The notes under the pieces are model-generated. The model saw only the letters and a program-made list of their open reading frames with translations, had not been told where the DNA came from and ran no database searches. A stretch of 64,000 nt of DNA, taken from Acetobacter ghanensis. Lineage in GTDB: Bacteria > Pseudomonadota > Alphaproteobacteria > Acetobacterales > Acetobacteraceae. The DNA is taken from assembly GCF_001499675.1 (NCBI RefSeq), contig NZ_LN609302.1, forward strand, positions 1,649,896-1,713,895. Direction: 5' to 3'. A program made the position numbers and the translations under genes. Positions 40,013 to 50,374 of the stretch are shown here, piece after piece (positions within the stretch are counted from its first letter, which is position 1; every line of letters starts with the position of its first letter).

Positions 40013-40293
40013 CACAGTCCGGCCTTGTGCTGCTGAGTGGGGGGGGCTGCACGGCAGCTTCTGGGGTATTGTTCTACCTTTCTTCCAAGCATCAGCGTCT
40101 TGTGGTGCATCGCCCTAATCATCGGCTTTGTCTGTTTGGCGCAACAGGTATGGGGATTCTGGCAGTAAGTCTGCTGGGCTGTGCCAGAAGCGTGACAACG
40201 GCGTGTTTTATGGTTGTGCTGCTTCTTATGCTGGTCTGCTGCTTTTTCCCGTTGTTTATGGCGACCCTACAGTTTGGCAAAAAACGGCCATGA
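40006..40293 (+). CDS. small membrane protein, DUF3325-like
   Basis: 95 residues with three hydrophobic segments (residues about 5-22, 40-60 and 65-85), resembling the DUF3325 proteins found in iron-uptake operons. The ATG overlaps the receptor stop (AAATGGTAA), and the stop overlaps the next gene in ATGA, so expression is tightly coupled. The biochemical role is unknown; the partners suggest a part in siderophore or haem iron handling at the inner membrane. Confidence 0.7.
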   Translation: MVTQSGLVLLSGGGCTAASGVLFYLSSKHQRLVVHRPNHRLCLFGATGMGILAVSLLGCARSVTTACFMVVLLLMLVCCFFPLFMATLQFGKKRP

Positions 40294-40589
40294 ACACATC
40301 TCGGCTGGATAATCGGCAGTGGCTTGCCAAATTGACGGCAGCGCTTGTGTTTGGTGCCCTGTTCTCTTTTGGTTGCATGGCTGTTGTCGGGGTGCTGTGC
40401 CACACAACAGGTGATGGACGGACGGTTTCTGCACAATTTTTGATGTGGCTCGCCCTTCTAGTCTGGTTAGTCCTGATCGGAAGCTGTTTTCTGTTCCGTT
40501 CAGGGCTGCGGGCATGGTGTGTGCTAGGTGGTGCAACCGTGTTGGTATGGGGCTTGTTTGAAGTGCTGACAAAGGTTGTTGTTGCATGA
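40290..40589 (+). CDS. small membrane protein, DUF3649-like
   Basis: 99 residues with three hydrophobic segments. The first, LTAALVFGALFSFGCMAVVG, is followed by MWLALLVWLVLIGSCFLF and then VLGGATVLVWGLFEVL. The pattern and position fit the DUF3649 family that pairs with PepSY membrane proteins in iron operons. Overlaps at both ends are ATGA. No catalytic residues can be named. Confidence 0.7.
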   Translation: MNTSRLDNRQWLAKLTAALVFGALFSFGCMAVVGVLCHTTGDGRTVSAQFLMWLALLVWLVLIGSCFLFRSGLRAWCVLGGATVLVWGLFEVLTKVVVA

Positions 40590-42169
40590 AAATTCGTCCC
40601 GATATCGTGCAGGTTTACCGGGAAGTTCATAGCTGGGTCGGCATTCTTTGCGGGTTATTCCTGTTTGTGGCGTTTTATGCTGGTTCCATAAGCATGTTTG
40701 AGCAGCCACTGCAAAACTGGCTTACGCCCAAGGTCTCTCTGCCTGCGCCTGTTAGTGTTGAGAGAATTCCAGACCTTGTGCAAAAGGCTTTTGCGCAAGT
40801 TCCTGAGGCTAGCACACATTATACTATTGTTATGAATACGGACAATGCGCGCCCTGCCCGCCTGATGTGGCCGCAGGACCCCACGCACCGTGGCCACGGA
40901 CCACAAAATTTTGTGCTGGCGGCTTTGTCTTCAACTGGTGACTTGGTAACAGATGTTCGCAAACCATCTGAAATACCTTTTTTTATTGATCAGTTGCACG
41001 AACAGGTGGGCCTGCCCCTGCCCCATGTTGTGTCCCGCTACGTTATGGGGTGTGTTGCCTTACTCTATTTTCTGGCATTGGTATCTGGCGTTGTCGCTTT
41101 TCTACCAGCATTAAAGAAAATGCTTTTTGCCGTCAGGTTAGATACTGGCGCACGGAAGGTATGGCTGGATCTGCATAATCTGTTAGGGTTTTTCTCCCTG
41201 CCTTTCCACGTCATTATTGCTGTAACCGCTGTTGTTTTTGCGTTCCATGAGCCAGTCTTTACTGTGCAGGGTAAGCTCTTCCAGCCTCAGGGAGAGGAAG
41301 CCGGGCACAATCCTATGCGCAGGCATGGGCAGTTTGGTGGTCGGGAAAGAGGTGGTGCCCCAGTGGTACCTAATATTGCAGAGCAGTTGCCACCAGCGGC
41401 TATTATGGCGGCATTACAGCAGCAGGCTCCGGGTTTTGTGGCGGATACGCTGGAGTACACAACGCAACAGGGTAAAGGAAAAACTAAAACGACCCTCAGA
41501 GTTGCAGGGCATGACGACCGTTACCCCATGCGGGGGGCAACAAATGGCTTTGCTATGGTTGACCCCATGAGTGGCAAAATCCTGTCAACTGATTACCTCC
41601 CAGGGCACCAGTCTGTTGGTTTTGCCGCATTAACCGCATTTTTTGCACTCCATTTTGGGAGTTATGGCGGCTTGCCAGTGCGTTGGGGGTATTATTGTTT
41701 GGGCTTAGGGGGAGCATTTTTATTTTATACGGGCAACAGGCTCTGGATCCTTGCACGGCAGCGTCGTGAGCAGAAAGTGACGGAGGCGACGCAACAAACT
41801 CGCGGAACATGGATTTTGTCCTGCCTGACTAGCGGATGTATAGCCGGTTGTATGACGGGTATTGCAATTCTGTTTATTTGTGCACCCTTTTTGCCGTCGG
41901 GCGGGCATTATAATGATGCTTTAGCACTTTATTATACGGCTTTTGTTATTTGTCTGGGGGTATCCTTTACCCTGCCTGAACGTCTGCGCGAGCCGCTTCT
42001 TTTTTCTGTTGCAGGGGGCGCCAATGTTGCGGTCGCCCCAGCTTTGTTGCTTTCCGTGGCAATGGGGCACGGAAGTTCGCAGGCTGTATGTGTTGCGGTA
42101 ATAACGATGGGTCTTGGTCTTCTACTATTGTGGTCCGTCAGACGATCTGTCTGCAAAATATCAGCCTGA
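40586..42169 (+). CDS. PepSY-associated transmembrane protein (PiuB/FsqB-like, iron uptake)
   Basis: 527-residue inner membrane protein. The N-terminal YREVHSWVGILCGLFLFVAF is the start of the PepSY-TM fold. Further helices lie near residues 145-170, 195-225 and 350-385, with four more towards the C-terminus. Conserved histidines (HSW near residue 12, LHNLLGFFSLPFHVI near 195) could bind haem. Members are thought to reduce ferric siderophores after import. It is the last gene of the TonB receptor operon and is followed by a hairpin. Confidence 0.82.
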   Translation: MKIRPDIVQVYREVHSWVGILCGLFLFVAFYAGSISMFEQPLQNWLTPKVSLPAPVSVERIPDLVQKAFAQVPEASTHYTIVMNTDNARPARLMWPQDPTHRGHGPQNFVLAALSSTGDLVTDVRKPSEIPFFIDQLHEQVGLPLPHVVSRYVMGCVALLYFLALVSGVVAFLPALKKMLFAVRLDTGARKVWLDLHNLLGFFSLPFHVIIAVTAVVFAFHEPVFTVQGKLFQPQGEEAGHNPMRRHGQFGGRERGGAPVVPNIAEQLPPAAIMAALQQQAPGFVADTLEYTTQQGKGKTKTTLRVAGHDDRYPMRGATNGFAMVDPMSGKILSTDYLPGHQSVGFAALTAFFALHFGSYGGLPVRWGYYCLGLGGAFLFYTGNRLWILARQRREQKVTEATQQTRGTWILSCLTSGCIAGCMTGIAILFICAPFLPSGGHYNDALALYYTAFVICLGVSFTLPERLREPLLFSVAGGANVAVAPALLLSVAMGHGSSQAVCVAVITMGLGLLLLWSVRRSVCKISA

Positions 42170-42181
42170 CATGTCGAGGGG

Positions 42182-42221
42182 TTTTTCCTCCCATTTGTAA
42201 CGGAATGGGAGGAAAGAAAAA
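42182..42221. terminator. hairpin between the PepSY gene and adhC
   Basis: TTTCCTCCCATT (42184-42195) pairs with AATGGGAGGAAA (42204-42215). The stem extends outward with TT/AA pairs around a one-base bulge. It sits between convergent stops and can serve both strands, although T tracts lie within the stem rather than after it. Confidence 0.6.
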
Positions 42222-42236
42222 CGTGCTAAAATGGGG

Positions 42237-43638
<1,402 letters not shown>

Positions 43639-43659
43639 TCTATGCTTTCATCCCCTTGG

Positions 43660-43679
43660 TACTATGGGGGAGTATAGTA
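43660..43679 (-). promoter_or_regulatory. probable FrmR operator
   Basis: TACTAT-GGGGGAGT-ATAGTA: A+T-rich inverted arms around a G tract, the form of operator used by CsoR/RcnR/FrmR repressors. It ends 22 bases before the frmR ATG and contains TATACT on the minus strand, which may be the -10 element. Confidence 0.72.
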
Positions 43680-43763
43680 TTGCAGAAGCGACTTGGCTAT
43701 TTTTTTATGAGAATGTATCGCTTCCATATTTTGTAATCAGGAATATAAATAATATCGGTACAT

Positions 43764-44042
43764 CTATTTTTGGGAATGAAAGAAACCAAAAGTACACGCC
43801 AGTATTATGCTGTTTGTTGAGACTAACATAATGCAAAGTGCACATGCGGGCATTACGCCCCATGGAACGGCAATTTTAAGACCAATACCCAGTAATGCTA
43901 GTGCTGCTAGGCGCAGTAACGTTGTTTGAAAAGAGTTTATTTTTAAGGAAAATTTTTTACAGATAAAGGCTAGGCTGCAAGCCCATAGGGCACAGGCCAT
44001 GAAGATTGCAATTTCTGTTTCAAGTAATTTTGTATCAGTCAT
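43764..44042 (-). CDS. small membrane protein after PepSY gene, DUF3325-like
   Basis: From the ATG at 44042, 92 residues with three hydrophobic segments (LETEIAIFMACALWACSLAF first). The start overlaps the stop of the PepSY gene. Position and pattern match DUF3325 proteins, which flank PepSY proteins in iron-uptake operons, although similarity to the other DUF3325-like protein in this window is low. A longer frame to 44087 exists but overlaps the PepSY gene more. Function unknown. Confidence 0.6.
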   Translation of the reverse strand: MTDTKLLETEIAIFMACALWACSLAFICKKFSLKINSFQTTLLRLAALALLGIGLKIAVPWGVMPACALCIMLVSTNSIILACTFGFFHSQK

Positions 44043-45480
44043 GGCTATTGTTAGAAGGTATGAAGTAAAGGCTGGTAATGGATGCAAGGCCGGTTACGAT
44101 GCAAAGACTATTCACCGTGAAGTGAAGGGACGTTGCCCATGCACTAGCTGGAACCATAATCCAGTCAATAACCGGGACGGCCATCCCTGCCAGACCGATT
44201 GCCCAGCAGACGACTGTACGGTTTTTGTTGGGAGAAAGGGCCATGGATAGGAAAAAACTACAGGCCCAGATACTAAAAAAACCAATGACCTCAAGTGTAT
44301 TTCTGGTACACCACATGGTAGGGATAAGCCTGTTGAGTATGAAAAGACTCAGGCAGCTGCATATTAATCCCCCCATGACCGCCAGATTGAGACGACGTGC
44401 AAGTTGGAATGATGCTGAGGTTTGTTTTTTCTGACGGGCCGTATAATAAACAAGCCCACTGGCGATCATCAGGGTTGAAGCCAGGCCTCCGCCAAACCAG
44501 AGCCAGCGCAGTAAAGGCCCCATGCTGCGTGCTATGTGCAGGCCATCCATAATAAAAAAGGCTTCTTCCGCATATGTTGCGGGTGGAGCTGTGTTGAGCA
44601 AACGTCCTGTTTGGCTATTAAACGTGACCGAGGTATCGTTGGCGCTTAGGCTATTATGCCGGATAGCGTAAAATGTTGCTTTTCCCGCGTCAAAAAGCAC
44701 ATAGGAAGCAGACGCGCCCAATTGAGTGTGAGCGTTCTGGAGCATAAGGGCTAATGATGCTTCGGGGGCCCATTGAGGGGCGACCGGCGTCGTGCTGGCC
44801 TCCTGCACTGGAACCTCATGTCCAAGTTGGATAACTGGCAATGCATTTTCTGCCGTTAAAATCAGGCCAGTCCAAGTGATGATAACATGGAACGGAAGCA
44901 TTGCGCTGCCTGTTAAGACATGGAGGTCCAGAAGGCAGCGTGGCAGGGAGGCTTTGAGTCTGAGGGTAAAGTAATCGGGCATCAGGCGTTTGAGATGCAG
45001 GAGAACCCCAGAGAGCACCATAGCGGAAAATGCAAAAGCTACACAGGCAACCAGCCTCGCCCCCCATGGGGATGGGATGCGAAGTGTATAGTGGAAATTA
45101 AAGAAAAAATTCCCTCCCTCGGTTTGTCTTGCTGGTATTTTCTCTCCTGTTCGTGGGTCCAGAATAGGCCCTACAAAATTATGCCCATCGTAATGAAGAA
45201 TACGGAGTGTGGGGTCGCGTGCGTCAGGTAGCAGCAGGAATGAGGGCGGTGCTCCTGCTTGATTACTGTCACGCAGGATCTGTTGCGCACGGTCAACCGC
45301 AGGTAGAGAGAGCTGTGTGCCATAAGGCACTGTTTCTGTTTCGGGCTGCATCCACCGTGTTAATTCGGTATCGAACAGCGAAAGTGTGCCAGTTAAAAAA
45401 ATTGCAAACGCAATCCAGCCACTAACAAGACCAACCCAGCGATGTAACCATGCGAGCCGTGCGCGCCGTGCGGGGGTCAT
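44035..45480 (-). CDS. PepSY-associated transmembrane protein, second copy
   Basis: 481-residue inner membrane protein of the PepSY-TM family. The N-terminal LAWLHRWVGLVSGWIAFAIF holds the first helix and conserved His. Later segments are FHYTLRIPSP, LHVLTGSAMLPFHVIITW and DGLHIARSMGPLLRWLW. It differs clearly from the 40.6-kb PepSY protein, so the two are not a recent duplication. It overlaps its upstream partner by four bases and its downstream partner by eight. No TonB receptor adjoins this module. Confidence 0.8.
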   Translation of the reverse strand: MTPARRARLAWLHRWVGLVSGWIAFAIFLTGTLSLFDTELTRWMQPETETVPYGTQLSLPAVDRAQQILRDSNQAGAPPSFLLLPDARDPTLRILHYDGHNFVGPILDPRTGEKIPARQTEGGNFFFNFHYTLRIPSPWGARLVACVAFAFSAMVLSGVLLHLKRLMPDYFTLRLKASLPRCLLDLHVLTGSAMLPFHVIITWTGLILTAENALPVIQLGHEVPVQEASTTPVAPQWAPEASLALMLQNAHTQLGASASYVLFDAGKATFYAIRHNSLSANDTSVTFNSQTGRLLNTAPPATYAEEAFFIMDGLHIARSMGPLLRWLWFGGGLASTLMIASGLVYYTARQKKQTSASFQLARRLNLAVMGGLICSCLSLFILNRLIPTMWCTRNTLEVIGFFSIWACSFFLSMALSPNKNRTVVCWAIGLAGMAVPVIDWIMVPASAWATSLHFTVNSLCIVTGLASITSLYFIPSNNSHD

Positions 45481-45851
45481 GGCTGGAAAACCAGTATTAA
45501 AAAACCGCTTAAAGCCAGTCCAACACTCACTCTTAAAGCAGTCCGTGGATTATTGACCCAAAATGCCCAGACGATGACGAGAGGAGCCAGAGCGCTGGCT
45601 AAAACCCGATACCCCTGTGTTGCTGCCAGTGCGAAGAGTGGGAAATGACCAACGGCTGCCGACCCCCACAGCACAAGCGCAAGCCACAAAAACAAAGCGG
45701 CGGCAAAACGGCGCGTATAATCTGGCACTGTGTTCACAAGCAAAGCCGGGACCAGCGTAATGAGGCTTGGTAGTCCCTTCCCGCACTGTTGATTGCTGGT
45801 CCGATGTGCGTAGGAGGCCACGTGGGAGGCTCGGCGGGCAAGATAACTCAC
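45477..45851 (-). CDS. small membrane protein before PepSY gene, DUF3649-like
   Basis: 124 residues with three hydrophobic segments (FAAALFLWLALVLWGSAAVG near 48, LASALAPLVIVWAFWV near 83, then VGLALSGFLILVF). It is coupled to the PepSY gene by ATGA, as DUF3649 genes usually are. The N-terminal 35 residues are hydrophilic and the GTG at 45851 lacks a ribosome binding site, so the true start may lie further in. The assignment rests mainly on context. Confidence 0.55.
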   Translation of the reverse strand: MSYLARRASHVASYAHRTSNQQCGKGLPSLITLVPALLVNTVPDYTRRFAAALFLWLALVLWGSAAVGHFPLFALAATQGYRVLASALAPLVIVWAFWVNNPRTALRVSVGLALSGFLILVFQP

Positions 45852-45936
45852 TTTCGTGGTTTGGACGGGTATGTCCTTTACACTCTAATGCGAACTACTC
45901 TCACCCTCAAGATTGACTGAACGCATTTTGCACCTC

Positions 45937-45967
45937 TCTGCCTGTTTGCGTGTAAAAAACAGGCAGA
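45937..45967. terminator. hairpin after the FMN reductase gene
   Basis: TCTGCCTGTTT (45937-45947) and AAACAGGCAGA (45957-45967) form a perfect 11-base stem with a 9-base loop. It lies 25 bases after the FMN reductase stop on the minus strand. No T run follows, so termination is only suggested. Confidence 0.5.
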
Positions 45968-45992
45968 CGAGGCGCGTTCGCCGACTAATGGC

Positions 45993-46562
45993 TTATTTCT
46001 GTAGCGTACGGGCCAGTTCTGCCAGCGCACTTATCTGACGAGTCAGGAAATCCCGTGTTGAAGTATCGGTTAATGTTTGCGTTTGCGGGTCAATTTTGTT
46101 GGTAACCTGACCAATCATAGCTTCCGGTTTGTTCAGGACAAAGGCATCCAGAAACACCAGACTTTGGCGTAAATGATACTGGGCTCGTGCCCCACCAATC
46201 TGTCCGGGAGAGGCCGTTTGAATGGCAACGGGCTTTTTGGCCAAAGGTTGTGGTGCTACGCGGGAGAGCCAGTCTATAGCGTTTTTGAGCACACCGGGTA
46301 CGGAGTAATTATATTCTGGTGTGACAATAATAAGTCCGTCAGATGCCCTTATTTGTTCGGCCATGGCCAGAACAGAGGAGGGAAACCCCTCCTCCTGCAT
46401 GTCCTGATTGTAATGGGGGAAGTCGGCAATACTTCCAAGAGCTGATATGGACACATCCTCTGGTGCTAACTGAGGAAGACTTCTGGCAATTGCGGCGTTA
46501 AAGGAGTTGCGCCTCAAACTACCCAGGAGGGTTACAAAATGTAGCTGTGATGGTGCTGTCAT
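45993..46562 (-). CDS. NADPH-dependent FMN reductase / quinone reductase family protein
   Basis: 189-residue flavodoxin-like protein. The N-terminal LLGSLRRNSFNAAIARSLPQ binds the flavin phosphate, and TPEYNYSVPGVLKNAIDWLS near residue 80 is the flavin ring motif of NADPH:FMN and azo/quinone reductases. The mid-chain segment PVAIQTASPGQIGGARAQ is also typical. It follows the pirin gene after 55 bases on the same strand. With pirin, which can act as a quercetinase or redox sensor, a role in quinone or aromatic stress is plausible but unproven. Confidence 0.88.
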   Translation of the reverse strand: MTAPSQLHFVTLLGSLRRNSFNAAIARSLPQLAPEDVSISALGSIADFPHYNQDMQEEGFPSSVLAMAEQIRASDGLIIVTPEYNYSVPGVLKNAIDWLSRVAPQPLAKKPVAIQTASPGQIGGARAQYHLRQSLVFLDAFVLNKPEAMIGQVTNKIDPQTQTLTDTSTRDFLTRQISALAELARTLQK

Positions 46563-46617
46563 GTTTTATTTCGTCCTTGGCAGTATGGCCGTGGTGGGGT
46601 GGCTATGGAGGCGATGT

Positions 46618-47487
46618 TCAAGCCGGAATGCCGCCAAAGCGACCATTATTGAAGTCTTCTATGGCTTGGCGGATCTCCGCGCGTGTGTTCATGACAAATG
46701 GGCCGTACCCTTCAATGGGTTCGTTGAGAGGCGCTCCGGTTAAAACAAGAAAACTGGCGGTGGTTTGTGCCTGAATGGTAATATCCGTTCCATTCTGGTC
46801 GAGTAGAACGAGTTGAGCGTTACCGAGTTCCTGTATGCCATTCACATTCAGCCGTCCTTCCAGAAGGACAACAGCGGCATTGTGTCCTTCTGGGAGAGAA
46901 AGGGGGAGCACGGCACCTTCATTAAGCCGCACATCCCATACATTGATTGGAGAAAACACGCGTGCTGGCCCGCTGGCTTGGTCGTACTGACCGGCAATCA
47001 CCCGTAAGGCCCCCGCATCGTGTGGGAAGGAAACAGTAGGAATATCCGTAGCCCGTAGGGTCTGATACGCTGGCGGTGTCAGTTTGTCTTTGGCTGGCAG
47101 ATTGACCCATAGTTGCACCATTTTGAACGGGCCTCCCGTCGCTGCAAAAGCGGGGGAATGAAACTCCTGATGCATAATACCGCTACCGGCTGTCATCCAC
47201 TGTACGTCACCCGGTCCTATGGTGCCACCACCACCGGATGAATCACGGTGTTCGACTTCCCCATCATAAACGATTGTTACGGTCTCAAACCCTCTATGAG
47301 GGTGCTCGCCAACACCACGCCGTTCGTCTGTGGGGTGGAACTGGTGTGGTCCCGCATAGTCCAGCAGCAGGAAAGGGCTCAGGTGCTTGCCAAGATTGGT
47401 ATAGGAAAACAGGGAGCGAACAGGAAAACCATTGCCAACCCAATGTCCGCGTTCATTGCCATAGAGGCCGAGAATTTTTTTTTGCAT
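46618..47487 (-). CDS. pirin family protein
   Basis: From the ATG at 47487 (GGAGG eight bases upstream), 289 residues of a two-domain cupin. The N-terminal pirin cupin has the metal-binding HPHRGFETVT near residue 58 and HRDSSGGGGTIGPGDVQWM, with GSGIMHQEF carrying another metal His and Glu. The C-terminal cupin ends in GYGPFVMNTRAEIRQAIEDF. Bacterial pirins show quercetin dioxygenase activity or bind regulators. It is divergent from a LysR gene 113 bases away and upstream of the FMN reductase, which suggests a LysR-controlled pair. Confidence 0.92.
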   Translation of the reverse strand: MQKKILGLYGNERGHWVGNGFPVRSLFSYTNLGKHLSPFLLLDYAGPHQFHPTDERRGVGEHPHRGFETVTIVYDGEVEHRDSSGGGGTIGPGDVQWMTAGSGIMHQEFHSPAFAATGGPFKMVQLWVNLPAKDKLTPPAYQTLRATDIPTVSFPHDAGALRVIAGQYDQASGPARVFSPINVWDVRLNEGAVLPLSLPEGHNAAVVLLEGRLNVNGIQELGNAQLVLLDQNGTDITIQAQTTASFLVLTGAPLNEPIEGYGPFVMNTRAEIRQAIEDFNNGRFGGIPA

Positions 47488-47600
47488 GGTAGGTTCCTCC
47501 AGTGTTCGAAGCAGGAGCAGTTGCCGCTCCTTTTTGCTGTTTTTGAACATAAGGTTGGCACAGTGTTCTATAAAGATCGGAAAATCAGACGTTGTGTTCT

Positions 47601-48536
47601 ATGAGTGAGACGATGAGAGACCTTAACGATTTCTATTATTTTGTTCAGATTGTGGACTTCGGTGGGTTTTCTTCAGCCGCTCGGAGAATTGGGGTCCAAA
47701 AGTCTTTATTAAGCAGGCGTCTGGCTCTGCTGGAGACACGTCTGAATACCAGACTTTTGCACAGGACATCACGCCATTTTTCGGTCACTGAAGCAGGCCG
47801 CCGATTTTATGAACACTGCAAAACCATGCTGGCAGAGGCAGAAGCTGCGGAGCAGTCCGTTGCGCAGTTGCAGACGGAGCCATGTGGCTTAATCCGGATG
47901 AGTTGCCCTGTAGCACTCCTGAACTTTCAGTTTGGAGCCATTCTTGCGCGTTTTGTCCTACGTTATCCAGCTGTTACCTTGCAGTTGGAAAGCACAAACC
48001 GACGGGTGGATGTGTTGGAGGAAGGAATGGACCTTGCCGTGCGGGTGCGCTTTCCGCCCATTGAGCAGTCTGATCTTATCATGCGTGTGCTGGACACAAG
48101 TACTCAGTGCCTGGTGGCTGCGCCTGAATTATTGAAGACGCCCCTAACCTCCCCTGCGGATCTGACAACGCTGCCTAGTTTGGACTTTCATACCAATCCG
48201 GCGGAGCATTCATGGGTGCTGGAGAACGAACAGGGGCAGACTGCCACAGTTTTTCATGAACCGCGGCTTGCAACGGATGATATGGCGGTATTGCGGGAAG
48301 CCGCTTTGTTAGGTGTTGGCGTTGTGCAGCTACCAACAATTATGGTGTGGAAAGACGTAGAAGCCGGAAGGCTGGTTCAGCTTCTACCGCAATGGACGCC
48401 GCGGGCGGGCATTGTGCACGCGGTTTTTCCATCGCGGAAAGGGTTGATGCCAGCCGTAAGAACCTTGCTAGACTTTATGGCGGAGGAATGCGCCAGACAA
48501 AGGCAGATGGCTACTTCCACGTTCTTAGCACGATAA
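47601..48536 (+). CDS. LysR family transcriptional regulator
   Basis: 311 residues from the ATG at 47601. The N-terminal winged helix (residues about 5-65) reads FYYFVQIVDFGGFSSAARR, then SLLSRRLALLETRLNTRLL. The effector-binding domain begins near residue 90 (GLIRMSCPVALLNFQFGAIL). The close relatives by pattern are the LysR regulators adjoining pirin and quinone reductase genes, so the divergent pirin and FMN reductase genes are the expected targets. Confidence 0.9.
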   Translation: MSETMRDLNDFYYFVQIVDFGGFSSAARRIGVQKSLLSRRLALLETRLNTRLLHRTSRHFSVTEAGRRFYEHCKTMLAEAEAAEQSVAQLQTEPCGLIRMSCPVALLNFQFGAILARFVLRYPAVTLQLESTNRRVDVLEEGMDLAVRVRFPPIEQSDLIMRVLDTSTQCLVAAPELLKTPLTSPADLTTLPSLDFHTNPAEHSWVLENEQGQTATVFHEPRLATDDMAVLREAALLGVGVVQLPTIMVWKDVEAGRLVQLLPQWTPRAGIVHAVFPSRKGLMPAVRTLLDFMAEECARQRQMATSTFLAR

Positions 48537-48539
48537 GGT

Positions 48540-48773
48540 TTATTTATTGCGATAATATATGCCTGTATTGTCACACTGATAAATGGTCTGGTCTGATGTA
48601 AAAAAGCTGGTAGACGGTTGGGTTCCCGTAATCTGGCAATGATGCTCGAGCACAAACTGGTCCCATTGTTTTTGGCGGTAGTTATGCAGGACTATAGAGC
48701 CACCCCACATAATTCCACCAACGATAACAAACGCGAGAACCCATAACACAACGTCTTTTGAATACTTGCTCAT
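48540..48773 (-). CDS. small single-pass membrane protein, function unknown
   Basis: 77 residues: a short cytoplasmic start (MSKYSKD), one membrane helix (VVLWVLAFVIVGGIMWGG), then an outside part of about 48 residues with two cysteines (HHCQITG and IYQCDN). The cysteines could form a disulfide in the periplasm. The stop is only 4 bases from the convergent LysR stop. I do not recognise the family. Intact frame, a typical membrane topology and conserved-looking ends suggest it is a real gene. Confidence 0.65.
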   Translation of the reverse strand: MSKYSKDVVLWVLAFVIVGGIMWGGSIVLHNYRQKQWDQFVLEHHCQITGTQPSTSFFTSDQTIYQCDNTGIYYRNK

Positions 48774-49085
48774 GTTCCATATCCCTGCTGAATGGATCAG
48801 GCTTTAGGCTATTATTTTTGACCTTCGCCCTTCTGAAACAGAGCGATAAACGCTATCTAATTACTTTTTGAGAAAGAGGCAAATAACGTATTCACAACGC
48901 TGACTATGTAATAAATGTTCTATTTATTACGTTTGCATATAATTGTGTGCGGGGTTGGCTGGAACTTCTTGTTTTTGTCGCGCATTGGGGCGGTGGAGAA
49001 GAATGACTGGCGGCTGCGCCCCCGTTCCCGCCGTATTAGGCGGAGGCGCAGCCTCGTGTAAGGGCCGTTGTGTAGAAGTGCCGGT
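48774..49085. other. intergenic region between the small membrane gene and hmp (312 bases)
   Basis: No gene seen. It contains a 23-base palindrome at 48908-48930 and a G+C-rich hairpin at 49012-49053 (GGCTGCGCC with GGCGCAGCC) that lies just downstream of hmp and may act as its weak terminator, although no T run follows. Confidence 0.4.
48908..48930. repeat. perfect palindrome GTAATAAAT-GTTCT-ATTTATTAC
   Basis: Two 9-base arms around a 5-base centre in an A+T-rich stretch, 135 bases upstream of the 77-residue membrane protein start. The form suits a dimeric regulator. No known operator was recognised. Confidence 0.4.
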
Positions 49086-50297
49086 TTATGCGGCAGCTAA
49101 CAATTGAGCATCTGATGCAGAGCCGAAGAATTCATAATGGATTTGTTCTGTCCGAACGCCCTGCGCCTTAAGTGCTTTGATGACATCAAGCATGAACTGA
49201 TCTGGGCCACATATCCGGTAAGTCGTGTTCGGTTCTATTTGTGTTGATAGCCACTCAGCATTAATGCGGCCTGCGTGTCGTGCTAGCCCAGAGGTTGCTG
49301 ATGCTTTGTTTGGTAATCCGGTACTATAAAAAATATCGGCACGTACAATGCCTTTGGCAGCCAATGCTTGTATGTACGATCCAAAAGCTTCTGTATCGGC
49401 GGCGTGTGTTCCATGCACAAAGCGGGTTGGGCCCGGCTGCTGCTCAATCAACCCCAGTGCGGAGATAAAGGGAGTGAGCCCTATTCCTGCGCTGATAAAC
49501 ATGGTTTTTTCTTCTTTGGACGGATCATAGATAAATTCGCCCGCTGGAGCGGAAACCATAAGTGTGTCTCCCTCCCTGACCGTGTCATGGAACCATGAGG
49601 AGACGACACCGCCTTCTGCCTTGCGGATACTGATCCGATAATGGTCAGACGCAGGGGCGGAGGAAATGCTGTAATTGCGGCGTTGCGATCCATGCTCGGG
49701 AATATCCAGCTTGAAGCTGAGGTATTGGCCGGGTTTGTGCAGCATAACAGGCTTGTTGTCTGAGGGAACAAGCTCGAATGACCGGACTGTGCTGCTTTCC
49801 GTAACAATGGAACGAACGGTAAAGCTGCGCCAGCCGGTCCAGCCGCCGGGGGCTTCCGCATGGTCATGATAAATCTGTTTTTCCCGACCAATCAGCACAT
49901 TGGCCAGAAACCAGTAGGCCTTGCCCCAGGCATCCATAATTTCCGGGGTAGCGGCATCGCCCAGAACATGGGCAATGGCGCCGAGCAGCGCTTCGCCAAC
50001 AAAGGGGTAATGCTCGGGCAGAATGTTCAGCCCCACATGCTTTTCAGCAATCCGCTCGACCATGCCTCCAAGCGCGCCTAAATTATTGATATTGCGTGCG
50101 TAAGCCAGAACGGCCAATGCCAATGCCTTGGGCTGTTCCCCATCTTTTTGATGGGACATATTAAATAAATCGCGAATTTCCGGATTGGCCAAAAGCCGAC
50201 GATACATTTCCTGCGTTATAGCCAGTCCATGTGCCTCGAGTGCTGGAACACAGGCAGAAACAATTGTCCGGGTTTTGTCGTCAAGCATGGTGCTCAT
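49086..50297 (-). CDS. hmp: flavohaemoglobin, nitric oxide dioxygenase
   Basis: Converts nitric oxide to nitrate using O2 and NADPH. From the ATG at 50297 it has 403 residues. The globin domain (1-138) has the proximal His in RIAEKHVGLNILPEHYPFVG. The FAD domain (about 148-258) has QRRNYSISSAP and SSWFHDTVREGDTL. The NAD domain runs to the C-terminus (FISAGIGLTPFISALG, YRICGPDQFMLDVIK). An NsrR-like operator lies 55-77 bases upstream. The divergent neighbour is a cation antiporter. Confidence 0.95.
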   Translation of the reverse strand: MSTMLDDKTRTIVSACVPALEAHGLAITQEMYRRLLANPEIRDLFNMSHQKDGEQPKALALAVLAYARNINNLGALGGMVERIAEKHVGLNILPEHYPFVGEALLGAIAHVLGDAATPEIMDAWGKAYWFLANVLIGREKQIYHDHAEAPGGWTGWRSFTVRSIVTESSTVRSFELVPSDNKPVMLHKPGQYLSFKLDIPEHGSQRRNYSISSAPASDHYRISIRKAEGGVVSSWFHDTVREGDTLMVSAPAGEFIYDPSKEEKTMFISAGIGLTPFISALGLIEQQPGPTRFVHGTHAADTEAFGSYIQALAAKGIVRADIFYSTGLPNKASATSGLARHAGRINAEWLSTQIEPNTTYRICGPDQFMLDVIKALKAQGVRTEQIHYEFFGSASDAQLLAAA

Positions 50298-50351
50298 CAG
50301 ATGCGTCCAAAAGGTGTAAAATACAGATACCTTTTCTATGGAGCCAACCAT

Positions 50352-50374
50352 AAGATGTCAATGGAATACATCTT
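50352..50374. promoter_or_regulatory. NsrR-like operator upstream of hmp
   Basis: AAGATG-N11-CATCTT spans 23 bases, the exact geometry of the E. coli NsrR consensus (two inverted 11-mers starting AAGATG with a one-base centre). The full inverted repeat has 15-base perfect arms (50344-50358 and 50368-50382). It lies between hmp (55 bases from its start) and the divergent antiporter, so nitric oxide should relieve repression of hmp at least. Confidence 0.72.
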
